IMG/VR virus record: IMGVR_UViG_3300029448_000014
Coordinates: 1 to 64,000 of that record
From: a virus
Direction: 5' to 3' (one strand)
DNA length: 64,000 nucleotides
The notes under the pieces are model-generated. The model saw only the letters and a list, made by a program, of their open reading frames with translations, did not search any database and was not told the DNA's origin. Positions 6,846 to 14,569 of the stretch are shown here, piece after piece (the first letter of the stretch is position 1; each line of letters opens with the position of its first letter). Both the position numbers and the translations under genes were made by a program.

Positions 6846-7028
6846 TTACTTGGTGTATGTACGACCACGGTACACAAAAGTGCCGTGTGTTTCGTGTGAA
6901 CCAGAACCAGGTGTGTATTCAACGCCACGATAATGTGTGTCGTTAATACGTGCTAGCTCAAGCTCTTTACGAGCACGCACCATTTGCTTACGAGCAGCTT
7001 CAATGCTCATGATTTGAATGTTTGACAT
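6846..7028 (-). CDS. DUF4278-like small protein
   Basis: 60 residues; the C-terminal half, YRGVEYTPGSGSHETHGTFV then YRGRTYTK, matches the pattern of the cyanobacterial DUF4278 family (a YRG..Y unit repeated near both ends). The N-terminal half is helical and Arg-rich. Function unknown. Its presence supports a cyanobacterial host. The stop lies 13 nt from the convergent kinase-like gene. Confidence 0.6.
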   Translation of the reverse strand: MSNIQIMSIEAARKQMVRARKELELARINDTHYRGVEYTPGSGSHETHGTFVYRGRTYTK

Positions 7029-7090
7029 TTGGAAACTCCATAATTGGGTGAAGATTCCCGTTCCTTCAGTCCTGTCTGACCTACTTGCGT

Positions 7091-7156
7091 CTTGTGGATC
7101 ATAAATTACAAATGGTTAACGACAAAGATATTTGTAGTTAACGAGTGATCCACAAG
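7091..7156. promoter_or_regulatory. large inverted repeat between two - strand genes
   Basis: Perfect 11-nt outer arms CTTGTGGATCA (7091-7101) and TGATCCACAAG (7146-7156), with inner 7-nt arms TACAAAT / ATTTGTA and a GTTAAC site on each side of the centre. The 66-bp nested palindrome could form a cruciform or RNA stem. There is no T tract, so a terminator is less likely than an operator or RNA element. Confidence 0.5.
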
Positions 7157-7173
7157 ATGAACGTATTACTATT

Positions 7174-8889
7174 CTAGTTGATGTCTAAGCCTTCTGAGAA
7201 TCCGAAGTCAGGAATTGTGAAACCTCCAATCTTCCAGCGACCACCACGCTCACGTGCCTGCTTCACTTTCTTTTGAAGTGTTTCTGATTCTTCCTTACGC
7301 TTAGGACTTAGATTAGGAACAGTAGCTTGCATACCAACAGAGTCAGATAATGAACCTGCACCTGCAAGTGGTGCCATTGTCCTTGGAGTAGACATTGCTT
7401 GAATTGCAGGACCAAAGTTACCAGAATCTACAGCTAACTCACGTGCATTCTTTCCTGTAGCAAGAGTGCTTGCAGTATCGATAGCACCAATTGCAGTTAA
7501 TGGTGTAGCAACAATAGAAGAAAGTGCTGATAGAGCGTTAGGTGCTTGAGTTATACCAGCTTTAACGAGTCTATCTGTTGCCATACGTAAACCACCACCA
7601 AAAACTTCACCACCAACATATCCACCACCTACAGTAGCAGCTGCTTCTCCAACCCTACCTTCGCGTAATAGTTTGGCAGCTTCTGGTGAAGTCAAAGCAG
7701 CACCTGCTATACCCATACTTCTACCTTTTACAAACTTAGAATAAGCAGACTGCTTAGGAGAAGCTGCTTCGGGAGTCATTTGAATATAAGCATCAGATTT
7801 TTCAGGCAGAGGAATATGATTAGGTTCAAATGGATCATTATTTTCTTCGAGTAATGAGCCCCAGCCAATACGTGATTTAGTATTTGGTTTCATATTTTTA
7901 AGAGTGAACTCTTCAACCGTAGGAACTTTTCCAGTAGCTCTACCAGGATTACCAGATACAGGATGAGGTGATGCCAAATCTTCTACAACTCTAAATTCAG
8001 ATTTACCTGTAGCATCTGAGATTTTTTTAGTTAAGTCTGATAAGTATTGAGAATTACTAACGTATCCTTTAGGTTGTGGTTTTAGTCCAAGTTCATCTGC
8101 AAATTGATAAAGATCAGCAGCAGTTGTCAATCCTCCTATACGTCTACTTTCACTGCCAAACATTATGTTTTGCGATGAGTCTTCTACTCCCCATGTAGGG
8201 CGAACACCTTTAGTTGCTGCTTCATTAGCACCACCTGTATATAAATACTTTCCTTTTTCAGAAGGTTGTAAATCAGCTCCACTAAAGTGAATAGATGGGT
8301 CAGCCGTGCTTAGTTTACCAGCAGCATAATTGTTATCTGCATAAGAGTAAACAGGATTACTTCTGTGTCCCCAAAGGGTGTTAGAAGTTTGAGCACCAGC
8401 ACCTTGTTGCATTCCTTCTTTAACACCACCAAACCTAGAAGAAGTCGCTGTTGGTGTGACAGTGGCAATTGATTCTAAGCCATCTGAGTTTCGTAGATTG
8501 GTTAGATAACCTCCTCTTTGCGATGTGTCAGGTGGAATGAAGTCGGTTCCTTTGAATGGGAGCTTACGTGCTGGATTAAAGTAACGACCATTTTTAATGT
8601 AGTCAGCTTTTAATTCAGGATCTAAACCAGAAATATCCTTAGCAAAATCGAGACGATCAAACGAATCTGTATAGTCAGAATTGTTTCTAGTGTTATTAAA
8701 TATTTGTGCACCACCAAAACCCATTCCACCAATACCGGCATATAAAGCCTGCTCTCCTGCAAATTTCTTTACAGCATTTAATCTGCGTTGCCCTTCTTTG
8801 GTAACTATTGGTTGGCCGTTTGAGTCACGGCGTGATTCAGGATTGCCTCCTGGTCCATAGTAAGCCTTAAACTCAGGAAACTTTGACAT
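7174..8889 (-). CDS. large hypothetical protein, probable virion or ejection protein
   Basis: 571 residues, no recognised catalytic motif. The N-terminal 370 residues are Gly/Asn/Ser/Tyr-rich and likely beta-structured. Residues of about 385-500 form an Ala/Gly-rich hydrophobic region with GxxxG spacing (AATVGGGYVGGEVFGGGL), similar in style to glycine-zipper regions in phage ejection proteins, also seen in the proteins at 45578 and 48428. A virion role is inferred from composition. It is the last gene of the long - strand block, behind the DNA polymerase. Confidence 0.5.
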   Translation of the reverse strand: MSKFPEFKAYYGPGGNPESRRDSNGQPIVTKEGQRRLNAVKKFAGEQALYAGIGGMGFGGAQIFNNTRNNSDYTDSFDRLDFAKDISGLDPELKADYIKNGRYFNPARKLPFKGTDFIPPDTSQRGGYLTNLRNSDGLESIATVTPTATSSRFGGVKEGMQQGAGAQTSNTLWGHRSNPVYSYADNNYAAGKLSTADPSIHFSGADLQPSEKGKYLYTGGANEAATKGVRPTWGVEDSSQNIMFGSESRRIGGLTTAADLYQFADELGLKPQPKGYVSNSQYLSDLTKKISDATGKSEFRVVEDLASPHPVSGNPGRATGKVPTVEEFTLKNMKPNTKSRIGWGSLLEENNDPFEPNHIPLPEKSDAYIQMTPEAASPKQSAYSKFVKGRSMGIAGAALTSPEAAKLLREGRVGEAAATVGGGYVGGEVFGGGLRMATDRLVKAGITQAPNALSALSSIVATPLTAIGAIDTASTLATGKNARELAVDSGNFGPAIQAMSTPRTMAPLAGAGSLSDSVGMQATVPNLSPKRKEESETLQKKVKQARERGGRWKIGGFTIPDFGFSEGLDIN

Positions 8890-8915
8890 AAGGACTACAA
8901 CTACATGATCTTATT

Positions 8916-9125
8916 TTAACGGTTGAAATCAAACTCAAATACGCAGCCTTGTAACGTTGGTTTGATACCAAGTAAGCACTCTTGGTCAAGTTCTCCTTGA
9001 CCTGCCCATTTCTCTAAAGTGAAGACTACAGCAGAATGTAGCGCCCGAACACTCCGCTCGTTCATCGTAAATGTGATTTCTGTTTGCTCCATAGATAATA
9101 GTATATCTAATGTGTATCTTGCCAA
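8916..9125 (-). CDS. hypothetical protein (69 aa)
   Basis: Overlaps the 3' end of the polymerase gene by 19 nt from ATG 9125; an internal ATG at 9092 (MEQTEITFTMNERSV) would avoid the overlap and is an equally good start. The protein is small, neutral and mixed alpha/beta. No family recognised. Confidence 0.5.
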   Translation of the reverse strand: MARYTLDILLSMEQTEITFTMNERSVRALHSAVVFTLEKWAGQGELDQECLLGIKPTLQGCVFEFDFNR

Positions 9126-10408
9126 CTAGCACCGGTATCAGCAGCAGCTGTAATCGGCACACGGAACTTGTAATACTGACCTGCAATAGGTGCAGCTTTA
9201 ACAAGTAGTTCTGCTACATGGTCAGCTTCAGTCGGCACAACAGATAGCTGAACTTCATCGTGCACATACGCACAACGGGTGTAGTCACGGTCGTATGTAA
9301 GACCTGCTTGATCAAGTAAGTCCTGCCCAACTACCACCCAACGCTTGCTGAGGATGGCGCCACATGACTGGAGTAAATAGTTGAGTGACGCATGCTCTGC
9401 GCGACAGAAAATAGGGCGGCCATCGAGGCCCCTAAGACGACCGGTATTACGGACTTTTTGTTTAACAGCATCAATAAGTGGCTCCAAACCTGGGATAGCA
9501 TCAAGGAATTTGCGGCGTAACTCTTGCCCCAGATGTTTCTTCTGTGCATCTGACAAAGCAGGCTGCAGAATATGAGCTAATTTTAGATCTCCAGCTCCAT
9601 AGATGAACCCATAGACTAAACTTTTGACCTCAGATCTTGTGCAACCAACACGGTCAGCATTCTGCTGATGTATATCACCATTCAGCACAACGTCAGCAAA
9701 AGCTCCCTCGTCAAAGACTGATAGGTAGTGCCCGAGCGCTCGAAGTTCGAGGCCCTCTAGGTCAGCACCGACCATGACGTGGCCAGGATGCGGAATGAAA
9801 AGTTGACGTGCCCACGGTGCAGAAACGACCTGTCCGAGATTCGGACCACGGTGTGCGTTACGCCCTGTCTGCGTAGCGAGGCTGCAGCTGTGATGGATGC
9901 AGTTGTCTTGTTCAATCGTGTTGAACCAAGAGTTAGCACCCTCAGACAGCTGTCCAAGCCACTTCTGCAGGGTGAGTAGACGAATGAACATCTCGCACTC
10001 TTCATGGAGTAGATCGTTTTTCTGCTGCAGTGCAAGGTCACGGATCTCAGCTAAGCAAGCTTCATCCACCTTTGGCTTACCGCTGTCAGTGAGCTTGGTG
10101 AAACGAGCACCACGGAACTGCTGTAACGCCCAGGCGATGTTCAGTCTGCTAGTCGGATTAAAGTCGATCAGCTTTGTAAAGGGAGCGCCAGCCACATAAC
10201 CCTTTGCTTTGTTCTGTCGTTTAGGCGTAAACACTTTTCCAGGCACGTAAGGGAAGCGCTTGAGAATTGCAGCTTCAAGGTCTTGCATTTCTGCAGAGAG
10301 CTCATTACGAACACGTTCAGCTGCTGCTATGTCAAAGCGGAAGCCTGAAGCTTCTTGTTGAGACATAATCTCAGCCATACGCATTTCAAGTTCAACACAA
10401 TCAAGCAT
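9107..10408 (-). CDS. polA: DNA polymerase family A, polymerase domain
   Basis: 433 residues covering thumb, palm and fingers of a family A polymerase with no exonuclease domain. Motif A is ADLEGLELRALG (Asp216), motif B RSEVKSLVYGFIYGAG (Lys262, Tyr266, Tyr270) and motif C VHDEVQ (His383, Asp384, Glu385). Position 266 corresponds to Phe762 of E. coli Pol I and is Tyr, as in T7 polymerase, a residue linked in the literature to fast replication and a virulent lifestyle. The 3'-5' exonuclease is a separate upstream gene (10485), so the replicase is split in two. Expected to be the phage replicative polymerase. Confidence 0.92.
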   Translation of the reverse strand: MLDCVELEMRMAEIMSQQEASGFRFDIAAAERVRNELSAEMQDLEAAILKRFPYVPGKVFTPKRQNKAKGYVAGAPFTKLIDFNPTSRLNIAWALQQFRGARFTKLTDSGKPKVDEACLAEIRDLALQQKNDLLHEECEMFIRLLTLQKWLGQLSEGANSWFNTIEQDNCIHHSCSLATQTGRNAHRGPNLGQVVSAPWARQLFIPHPGHVMVGADLEGLELRALGHYLSVFDEGAFADVVLNGDIHQQNADRVGCTRSEVKSLVYGFIYGAGDLKLAHILQPALSDAQKKHLGQELRRKFLDAIPGLEPLIDAVKQKVRNTGRLRGLDGRPIFCRAEHASLNYLLQSCGAILSKRWVVVGQDLLDQAGLTYDRDYTRCAYVHDEVQLSVVPTEADHVAELLVKAAPIAGQYYKFRVPITAAADTGASWQDTH

Positions 10409-10484
10409 CTAGTTTCTCCATAATTGATTAAATCTAAATTTGAGTTTTTCTCTTCACCAGGTTTATTAGTAGAAAGCTAATTTG

Positions 10485-11024
10485 TTAGGCATAGTCGTTC
10501 ATTCTGCGAAGCATTAGTTCATATAATTTGACAGTAACTTCTGTATCTTGAATACAGTAGTCAAGCATTTCTGGTGTGTATACATCCCAGGCAGCTTCGT
10601 GTTTACCGAAGTCACCTTTAAAGCACTTAAGGCGGTAGCCCCATGCTTCTAGACTATGTCGTCCATAGAGTTTTTGTGGCATACCGTAAGGCCTACGCTC
10701 TTGATCTCGCTCCATGATGTGTGGATAAAATAATCTGCTAAGAACAAGCGTGTCGATAGCTTGTCCTTGGAAATTAAAATCATACGCTTCTTTGATTAAG
10801 GGGATGTCATAACCAAGAATGTTATGACCAATGAGTACATCTGCACGACATAGAGTATCAATGCCATCATCAATATCAAGACGTGGAGCGTCCCAGACAA
10901 TTGGTTTATCAGCTTGACTTAGGTCTCGTGCGACAATACAGTGAATTTTAGATCCACGGCGAAGTAAGCCCGTTGATTCCAGATCAAAAAGTAGTGCTTT
11001 CTTGGTCATTGGTTTGTTCGTCAT
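10485..11024 (-). CDS. 3'-5' exonuclease subunit of the split DNA polymerase
   Basis: DnaQ-like exonuclease with ExoI FDLEST (Asp and Glu near the N-terminus), ExoII IGHNILGYD and ExoIII YCIQDTEVT. The frame is open further upstream, but the likely start is ATG 11024 (MTNKPMTKK) or 11009, because the upstream part lies inside the deaminase-like gene. About 175-180 residues. It supplies proofreading for the polymerase encoded next on the same strand, 76 nt downstream. In many family A polymerases these domains are fused; here they are two genes. Confidence 0.85.
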   Translation of the reverse strand: MTNKPMTKKALLFDLESTGLLRRGSKIHCIVARDLSQADKPIVWDAPRLDIDDGIDTLCRADVLIGHNILGYDIPLIKEAYDFNFQGQAIDTLVLSRLFYPHIMERDQERRPYGMPQKLYGRHSLEAWGYRLKCFKGDFGKHEAAWDVYTPEMLDYCIQDTEVTVKLYELMLRRMNDYA

Positions 11025-11568
11025 GTAGTGAAGATTCGATACGGCTTGGTTCTGTCGGGATATGAACGTAGAGGTCTTTGTTGTCAAATTGCTCTTCGCG
11101 GTCGTCGAATCTTGGTGCTTGATTGTTGGTACTGAAACGTTCGTCTTCATTATCAAATAGTGGTTCAATGGATATAAAAAGTTCTCGGGCTAATCGTGCC
11201 GCACGTCTAAATTCATCTTTGTAGTATGGTTCCCAATCGTGAGCTAGAACCATAATTTTACGAATGCCCATCAGGTACAACTGAAAGACAGATGCAGAGA
11301 AGGGATAGCGAGTCGAGTAAATGACAGCTCCAGTAATTGGAGTGCCTCGTTTGCAAGCAGTGGCAATAGCATACGTTATGCAATCAAGTTCAACTTTGCA
11401 GTCGGCAAGGATACTGCGGCCATCACCACATATTTCACGATCACGAATAATCACGCAACCACCTGGTGCGATTGGATGTGTACTAGCAGTAGCTACTTGC
11501 TTGGCTAAATTCATGAAGTATTTATCTTTGTTTTTGATAAATGTTGGATCTGACTTAGGTGCAGGCAT
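10984..11568 (-). CDS. deaminase-fold protein lacking zinc ligands
   Basis: 194 residues. Residues 30-110 follow the cytidine/dCMP deaminase fold: GGCVIIRDREICGDGRS strand-turn, helix ELDCITYAIATA, then ITGAVIYSTRYPFSASVFQLY and a GIRKIMVLA strand. At the zinc-binding helix the expected HAE is ELDC (60-63), and the PCxxC motif has become YPFSASV (88-94). Both cysteines and the catalytic His/Glu are therefore missing, so a pseudoenzyme is likely. The C-terminal 70 residues are acidic and unstructured. It overlaps the exonuclease gene. It could bind a nucleotide or a partner; I cannot say which. Confidence 0.6.
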   Translation of the reverse strand: MPAPKSDPTFIKNKDKYFMNLAKQVATASTHPIAPGGCVIIRDREICGDGRSILADCKVELDCITYAIATACKRGTPITGAVIYSTRYPFSASVFQLYLMGIRKIMVLAHDWEPYYKDEFRRAARLARELFISIEPLFDNEDERFSTNNQAPRFDDREEQFDNKDLYVHIPTEPSRIESSLHDEQTNDQESTTF

Positions 11569-11618
11569 ATCTCACATATAGAGTCGGTTGTTTCTATATT
11601 AGATAGGCAGGCTAATAA

Positions 11619-12014
11619 ATGAGACATATGGATTACGATGAGTTCAAGAAAGAATATAAAACATATATGGAAAATGATATGTGGAATTTCAACCAAGAGG
11701 AAGATTCTATTGAGCCTGAAGGTGTTTCGAGACTTACTGATTTTTTAGAGCGTCGTAACAAAGTAGTTTCATTATCTAAAAACTATACAAGTCCAAACGA
11801 TATGGTCAACAGTCCTGCACACTACACTCGTGGTAGTCAAGAGGTTATTGACATTATCGAGCAAGCTATCAGTGACGCACCCAGTAATACAGAAGGGTAT
11901 TTACAGGGGCAAGCACTGAAGTATTTACTTCGTGTTTGGCTGAAGGATAATCCGAAACAAGATTGTGAAAAAGCTATGTGGTATATGAATCGATTAATTG
12001 ATAAGCTCGACTAA
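11619..12014 (+). CDS. DUF3310 protein (T7 gp1.7-like)
   Basis: 131 residues on the + strand inside the - strand block. The C-terminal 70 residues, NSPAHYTRGSQEVIDIIEQ ... GQALKYLLRVWLKD ... AMWYMNRLI, are the DUF3310 signature (HY...G..E.iD.i..........G...KYi.R...K....DL.KA.wYl.rLi). T7 gp1.7 of this family is a nucleotide kinase; in other phages the role is less clear. The N-terminus is acidic and variable. Divergent from the deaminase-like gene, with only 50 nt between them. Confidence 0.8.
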   Translation: MRHMDYDEFKKEYKTYMENDMWNFNQEEDSIEPEGVSRLTDFLERRNKVVSLSKNYTSPNDMVNSPAHYTRGSQEVIDIIEQAISDAPSNTEGYLQGQALKYLLRVWLKDNPKQDCEKAMWYMNRLIDKLD

Positions 12015-12020
12015 GACAGT

Positions 12021-12036
12021 GCCGGCGTTAGCCGGC
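12021..12036. terminator. GTTA-loop hairpin between convergent genes
   Basis: GCCGGC-GTTA-GCCGGC, 6-bp perfect stem. It lies 7 nt after the DUF3310 stop and touches the stop codon of the convergent gene at 12036, so it can serve both strands. No strong T tract on either side. Confidence 0.6.
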
Positions 12037-12455
12037 TAACATCGTTGAAAGTATAGATTACCATCAGCATGTGAGAGAGATTCGAACTCTTGAATATGGG
12101 GGCTAATTTTTTCTAATACAGTTTTAGTGTCTATAGAGGCGTGTCGAAAGGTACATGCATAACCCTCGGCAAAAGGGTGATGCTCGTGTATTGGTATGTA
12201 CCACATTAAAGGTATTAAACAATCCCATAGTTCTAGGCCTTGCGATGCCCAGCAATTAAGCTCTTCCAATCGAGCCGCTGTTTTGATGATATGGGCTTCG
12301 TGAGCTTCAGTTTCAGGTAGAAACAGTTCTTGGTAGGGAGATACAAGAGCATGTCTCCACATAATTGTCCCATCCCGATGTATTAGCCGGGAGTGATGCA
12401 CTTGATTTCCAGAAGGTAAAGTGTAAAAAGAAGAAGCTACGAGATGCTTAACCAT
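12036..12455 (-). CDS. hypothetical His/Trp-rich protein
   Basis: 139 residues with many His, Trp and Tyr (VHHSRLIHRDGTIMWRHAL, LMWYIPIHEHHPF). No family recognised; the regular aromatic content suggests a folded globular protein. It abuts the methyltransferase-like gene, sharing the base at 12455, so the two are translationally coupled. Confidence 0.55.
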   Translation of the reverse strand: MVKHLVASSFYTLPSGNQVHHSRLIHRDGTIMWRHALVSPYQELFLPETEAHEAHIIKTAARLEELNCWASQGLELWDCLIPLMWYIPIHEHHPFAEGYACTFRHASIDTKTVLEKISPHIQEFESLSHADGNLYFQRC

Positions 12456-13123
12456 CAGACATTACCTTTGCGTTCTTCGTAATATTCAAGATCTCTTTGC
12501 CAGGAATCACCAGTAAACTCATTTAATACTACTCTGCCGATATCACGGAAAGTATTATAAAAAAGTGAAACTTTATCGACCGAAGTTATCATGACATCAA
12601 TGGGAGGTCCGTAAATGATCAAGTTCCAGGTAGACGGACAAACTGGCTCAAATCCCTTAGCTGTTGCTCTAAGTTGTTTTACCCGCTTGAATGGTATGCA
12701 GAATGGATAATCAAGCAGAGCGGGAGCTGCTCGTATAATTTCCGAAGCACTAGTAAAGAATACAAAACTATTAATATAATGATTACGATATTCATTAATG
12801 GTTTTGTTTAGCCAAATTCGATTTGTACGTACTGCACCTTTAGGTGAGACGAAGACATTTCCATGCCAATGTTCTTGCAAAGGATTTGCTTCAACAGAGG
12901 GCACAGATGTTGCATCAACAAGTACCTGCTGAACTGGATCAGACGTGGGGTCAAAATCAATTGATCCCATAACTGTACGAGCTCGCTCAATGATTTCAGG
13001 TGTTGGATATAGCGGTAGTTTTAATCCAGATGCTTTTAGCTTATCCGCTAAATTCTGCTGTGACCGCTCGGAGGCTTTCTTGGCCCCCTCCTGCTTCGAT
13101 ACTAAATGTTCTTGTTCCAGCAT
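12455..13123 (-). CDS. Dam-like adenine methyltransferase relative, catalytic motif degenerate
   Basis: 222 residues. The central part resembles phage DNA N6-adenine methyltransferases (PF05869 type): YPTPEIIERARTVMG, IDFDPTSDPV, LQEHWHGNVFVSPKG. The expected motif after VFV is NPPY or DPPY; here it is SPKG, so the residues that hold the target adenine are lost. The C-terminal IIYGPPIDVM also fits the fold. Most likely an inactive or altered enzyme. It overlaps the next upstream gene by 83 nt. Confidence 0.6.
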   Translation of the reverse strand: MLEQEHLVSKQEGAKKASERSQQNLADKLKASGLKLPLYPTPEIIERARTVMGSIDFDPTSDPVQQVLVDATSVPSVEANPLQEHWHGNVFVSPKGAVRTNRIWLNKTINEYRNHYINSFVFFTSASEIIRAAPALLDYPFCIPFKRVKQLRATAKGFEPVCPSTWNLIIYGPPIDVMITSVDKVSLFYNTFRDIGRVVLNEFTGDSWQRDLEYYEERKGNV

Positions 13124-13463
13124 TACTGATCAGTGTAATTAATACGTTTTTAGACCAGTCATTCTCGTCAATTTGCTCAAGCAGCGAACGTAAGAACTCC
13201 ACAATTTCTGTATCCTCTTCGCGTTCAGCAGAGACTAAATCAGATTCAACATCATGCCCAGACATATATGTTGTGGAGTCGTTGACTAAATTGATAACTA
13301 AGGAACCTGCGCCATTGGCTTCAACTCCATTCATTGCAACGTTAATTAAGTCTGTAAGTATAAGCTCAGCAGTAGCGGCCAAAAATTTTTGTTCGTTATC
13401 TTTCTCTTCTCCGAATTTATCAGATTGAAGAAGTTGCTGAAGTAGATCTGTACGTCTAGACAT
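13041..13463 (-). CDS. hypothetical acidic helical protein
   Basis: 140 residues with a helical N-terminal half (SRRTDLLQQLLQSDKFGEEK), then an acidic stretch (SAEREEDTEIVEFLRSLLEQ). No known domain. It begins the transcription unit that continues into the methyltransferase-like gene, overlapping it by 83 nt in another frame. Confidence 0.5.
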   Translation of the reverse strand: MSRRTDLLQQLLQSDKFGEEKDNEQKFLAATAELILTDLINVAMNGVEANGAGSLVINLVNDSTTYMSGHDVESDLVSAEREEDTEIVEFLRSLLEQIDENDWSKNVLITLISNAGTRTFSIEAGGGQESLRAVTAEFSG

Positions 13464-13495
13464 AATTGAATGACTCTTTAATAAGGATAAGTAAT

Positions 13496-14311
13496 TTAAT
13501 GTTCTTCTGTGGGGTTACTATCGTTTTCCTCTATATCTGTTGGAGCACGAAATAGTCCAGGATCAGAAGGCTCTGTTTGAGAAATATGAGTACCGGATAA
13601 CATATCGTTCATGACAGCTTCAAACCGGTCTGCAAATGCAGTAGATGGATCTAGAAGAAGAGCTGCTCTAGCTTCAATTTCTTCTGTATTGTCATTCTTC
13701 TGCTCTTCTTTTAATGCCTCTTCAATCACATACTCAGCAACCTGCTGGCGTAATGTGTGAAGCTGACATGCAAGTTCAAATGAATCAATATAACTGTCTT
13801 GATCTACAAATACACCAACATGCTGCGGAATTAGATGGAACGGGTTACAGCAATATTTTTCGCCACATGTTGTTTTGACACCAGTGAAACCTAAGTCACC
13901 CCACGTTAACCACATTGCAACTCGCTGAGGATGATGCTGAGTGGAAGTAGAGATTCCAGGCCTACGCCATGAAAACTGAGGTTGCTTTGTTCTAGGATTA
14001 ACAACCCCATTCCACAACCAGCATTCATCAGGCTGACCTATATCAACTTGAGACCAGAACTTTAATGCCTTACTTCTATATTTTTTAAGCAGTCGGTCAA
14101 TATCAAAGGAAAGCATTCCTTCTCTTGCTGAGGCAACACAACGAACACAAGCTTGATGGCTGTCGTAACGCATTGAGTGTGAACTAAATCGTCCTAGCGA
14201 ATGTCCACTGTAGATGCATAATTCACCCTCTTCGGCAGTATTGGACATTTGCATATGACGTCTGCCATATGCATGTCCTCCTACCCGTTTGTTAGGTTTT
14301 GCTTCAGCCAT
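13496..14311 (-). CDS. protein with HNH-like zinc domain
   Basis: 271 residues. The core of about 80-170 reads KFWSQVDIGQPDECWLWNG, then HHPQRVAMWLTWGDL, then CGEKYCCNPFHLIPQHVG: the CWLWNG opening and the C....CCNP.HL ending are characteristic of HNH_3-type homing nuclease domains. The N-terminus has Cys pairs (CVRCV). The C-terminal 90 residues are acidic and low-complexity. It could be an endonuclease or a derived DNA-binding protein; catalytic residues are only partly visible. Confidence 0.6.
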   Translation of the reverse strand: MAEAKPNKRVGGHAYGRRHMQMSNTAEEGELCIYSGHSLGRFSSHSMRYDSHQACVRCVASAREGMLSFDIDRLLKKYRSKALKFWSQVDIGQPDECWLWNGVVNPRTKQPQFSWRRPGISTSTQHHPQRVAMWLTWGDLGFTGVKTTCGEKYCCNPFHLIPQHVGVFVDQDSYIDSFELACQLHTLRQQVAEYVIEEALKEEQKNDNTEEIEARAALLLDPSTAFADRFEAVMNDMLSGTHISQTEPSDPGLFRAPTDIEENDSNPTEEH

Positions 14312-14312
14312 A

Positions 14313-14549
14313 TTAACTTTTTACATGTGGATTAACATAGGATCCACCCAATGCTGGATACTGATCTTCATTAGGTAATGCGCTTAACTGATGATTGATC
14401 ATGTATTCATAACGAGTGCTATTTTCATACTTTATACGAACAAGCTTCGATTTGGGAGTGTAATACTCAGGATTGCCTACAACTAATGCAGTCATGTCAT
14501 TAGGCGACACGAGCACTCGTAAGCCGATTTTAATATCAGTTGATTCCAT
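14313..14549 (-). CDS. hypothetical small beta-rich protein
   Basis: 78 residues. The N-terminal part KIGLRVLVSPNDMTALVVG looks like an SH3/KOW-type small beta barrel. It lies between the primase-helicase and the HNH-domain gene, 1 nt from the latter. No family assignment. Confidence 0.5.
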   Translation of the reverse strand: MESTDIKIGLRVLVSPNDMTALVVGNPEYYTPKSKLVRIKYENSTRYEYMINHQLSALPNEDQYPALGGSYVNPHVKS

Positions 14550-14569
14550 TTTAAAAAAAAATATATTGT

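Noticed and set aside
9757-10199. Several ORFs of 66-100 residues on both strands inside the polymerase gene
   Set aside because: They overlap the catalytic polymerase frame completely and show no conserved features.
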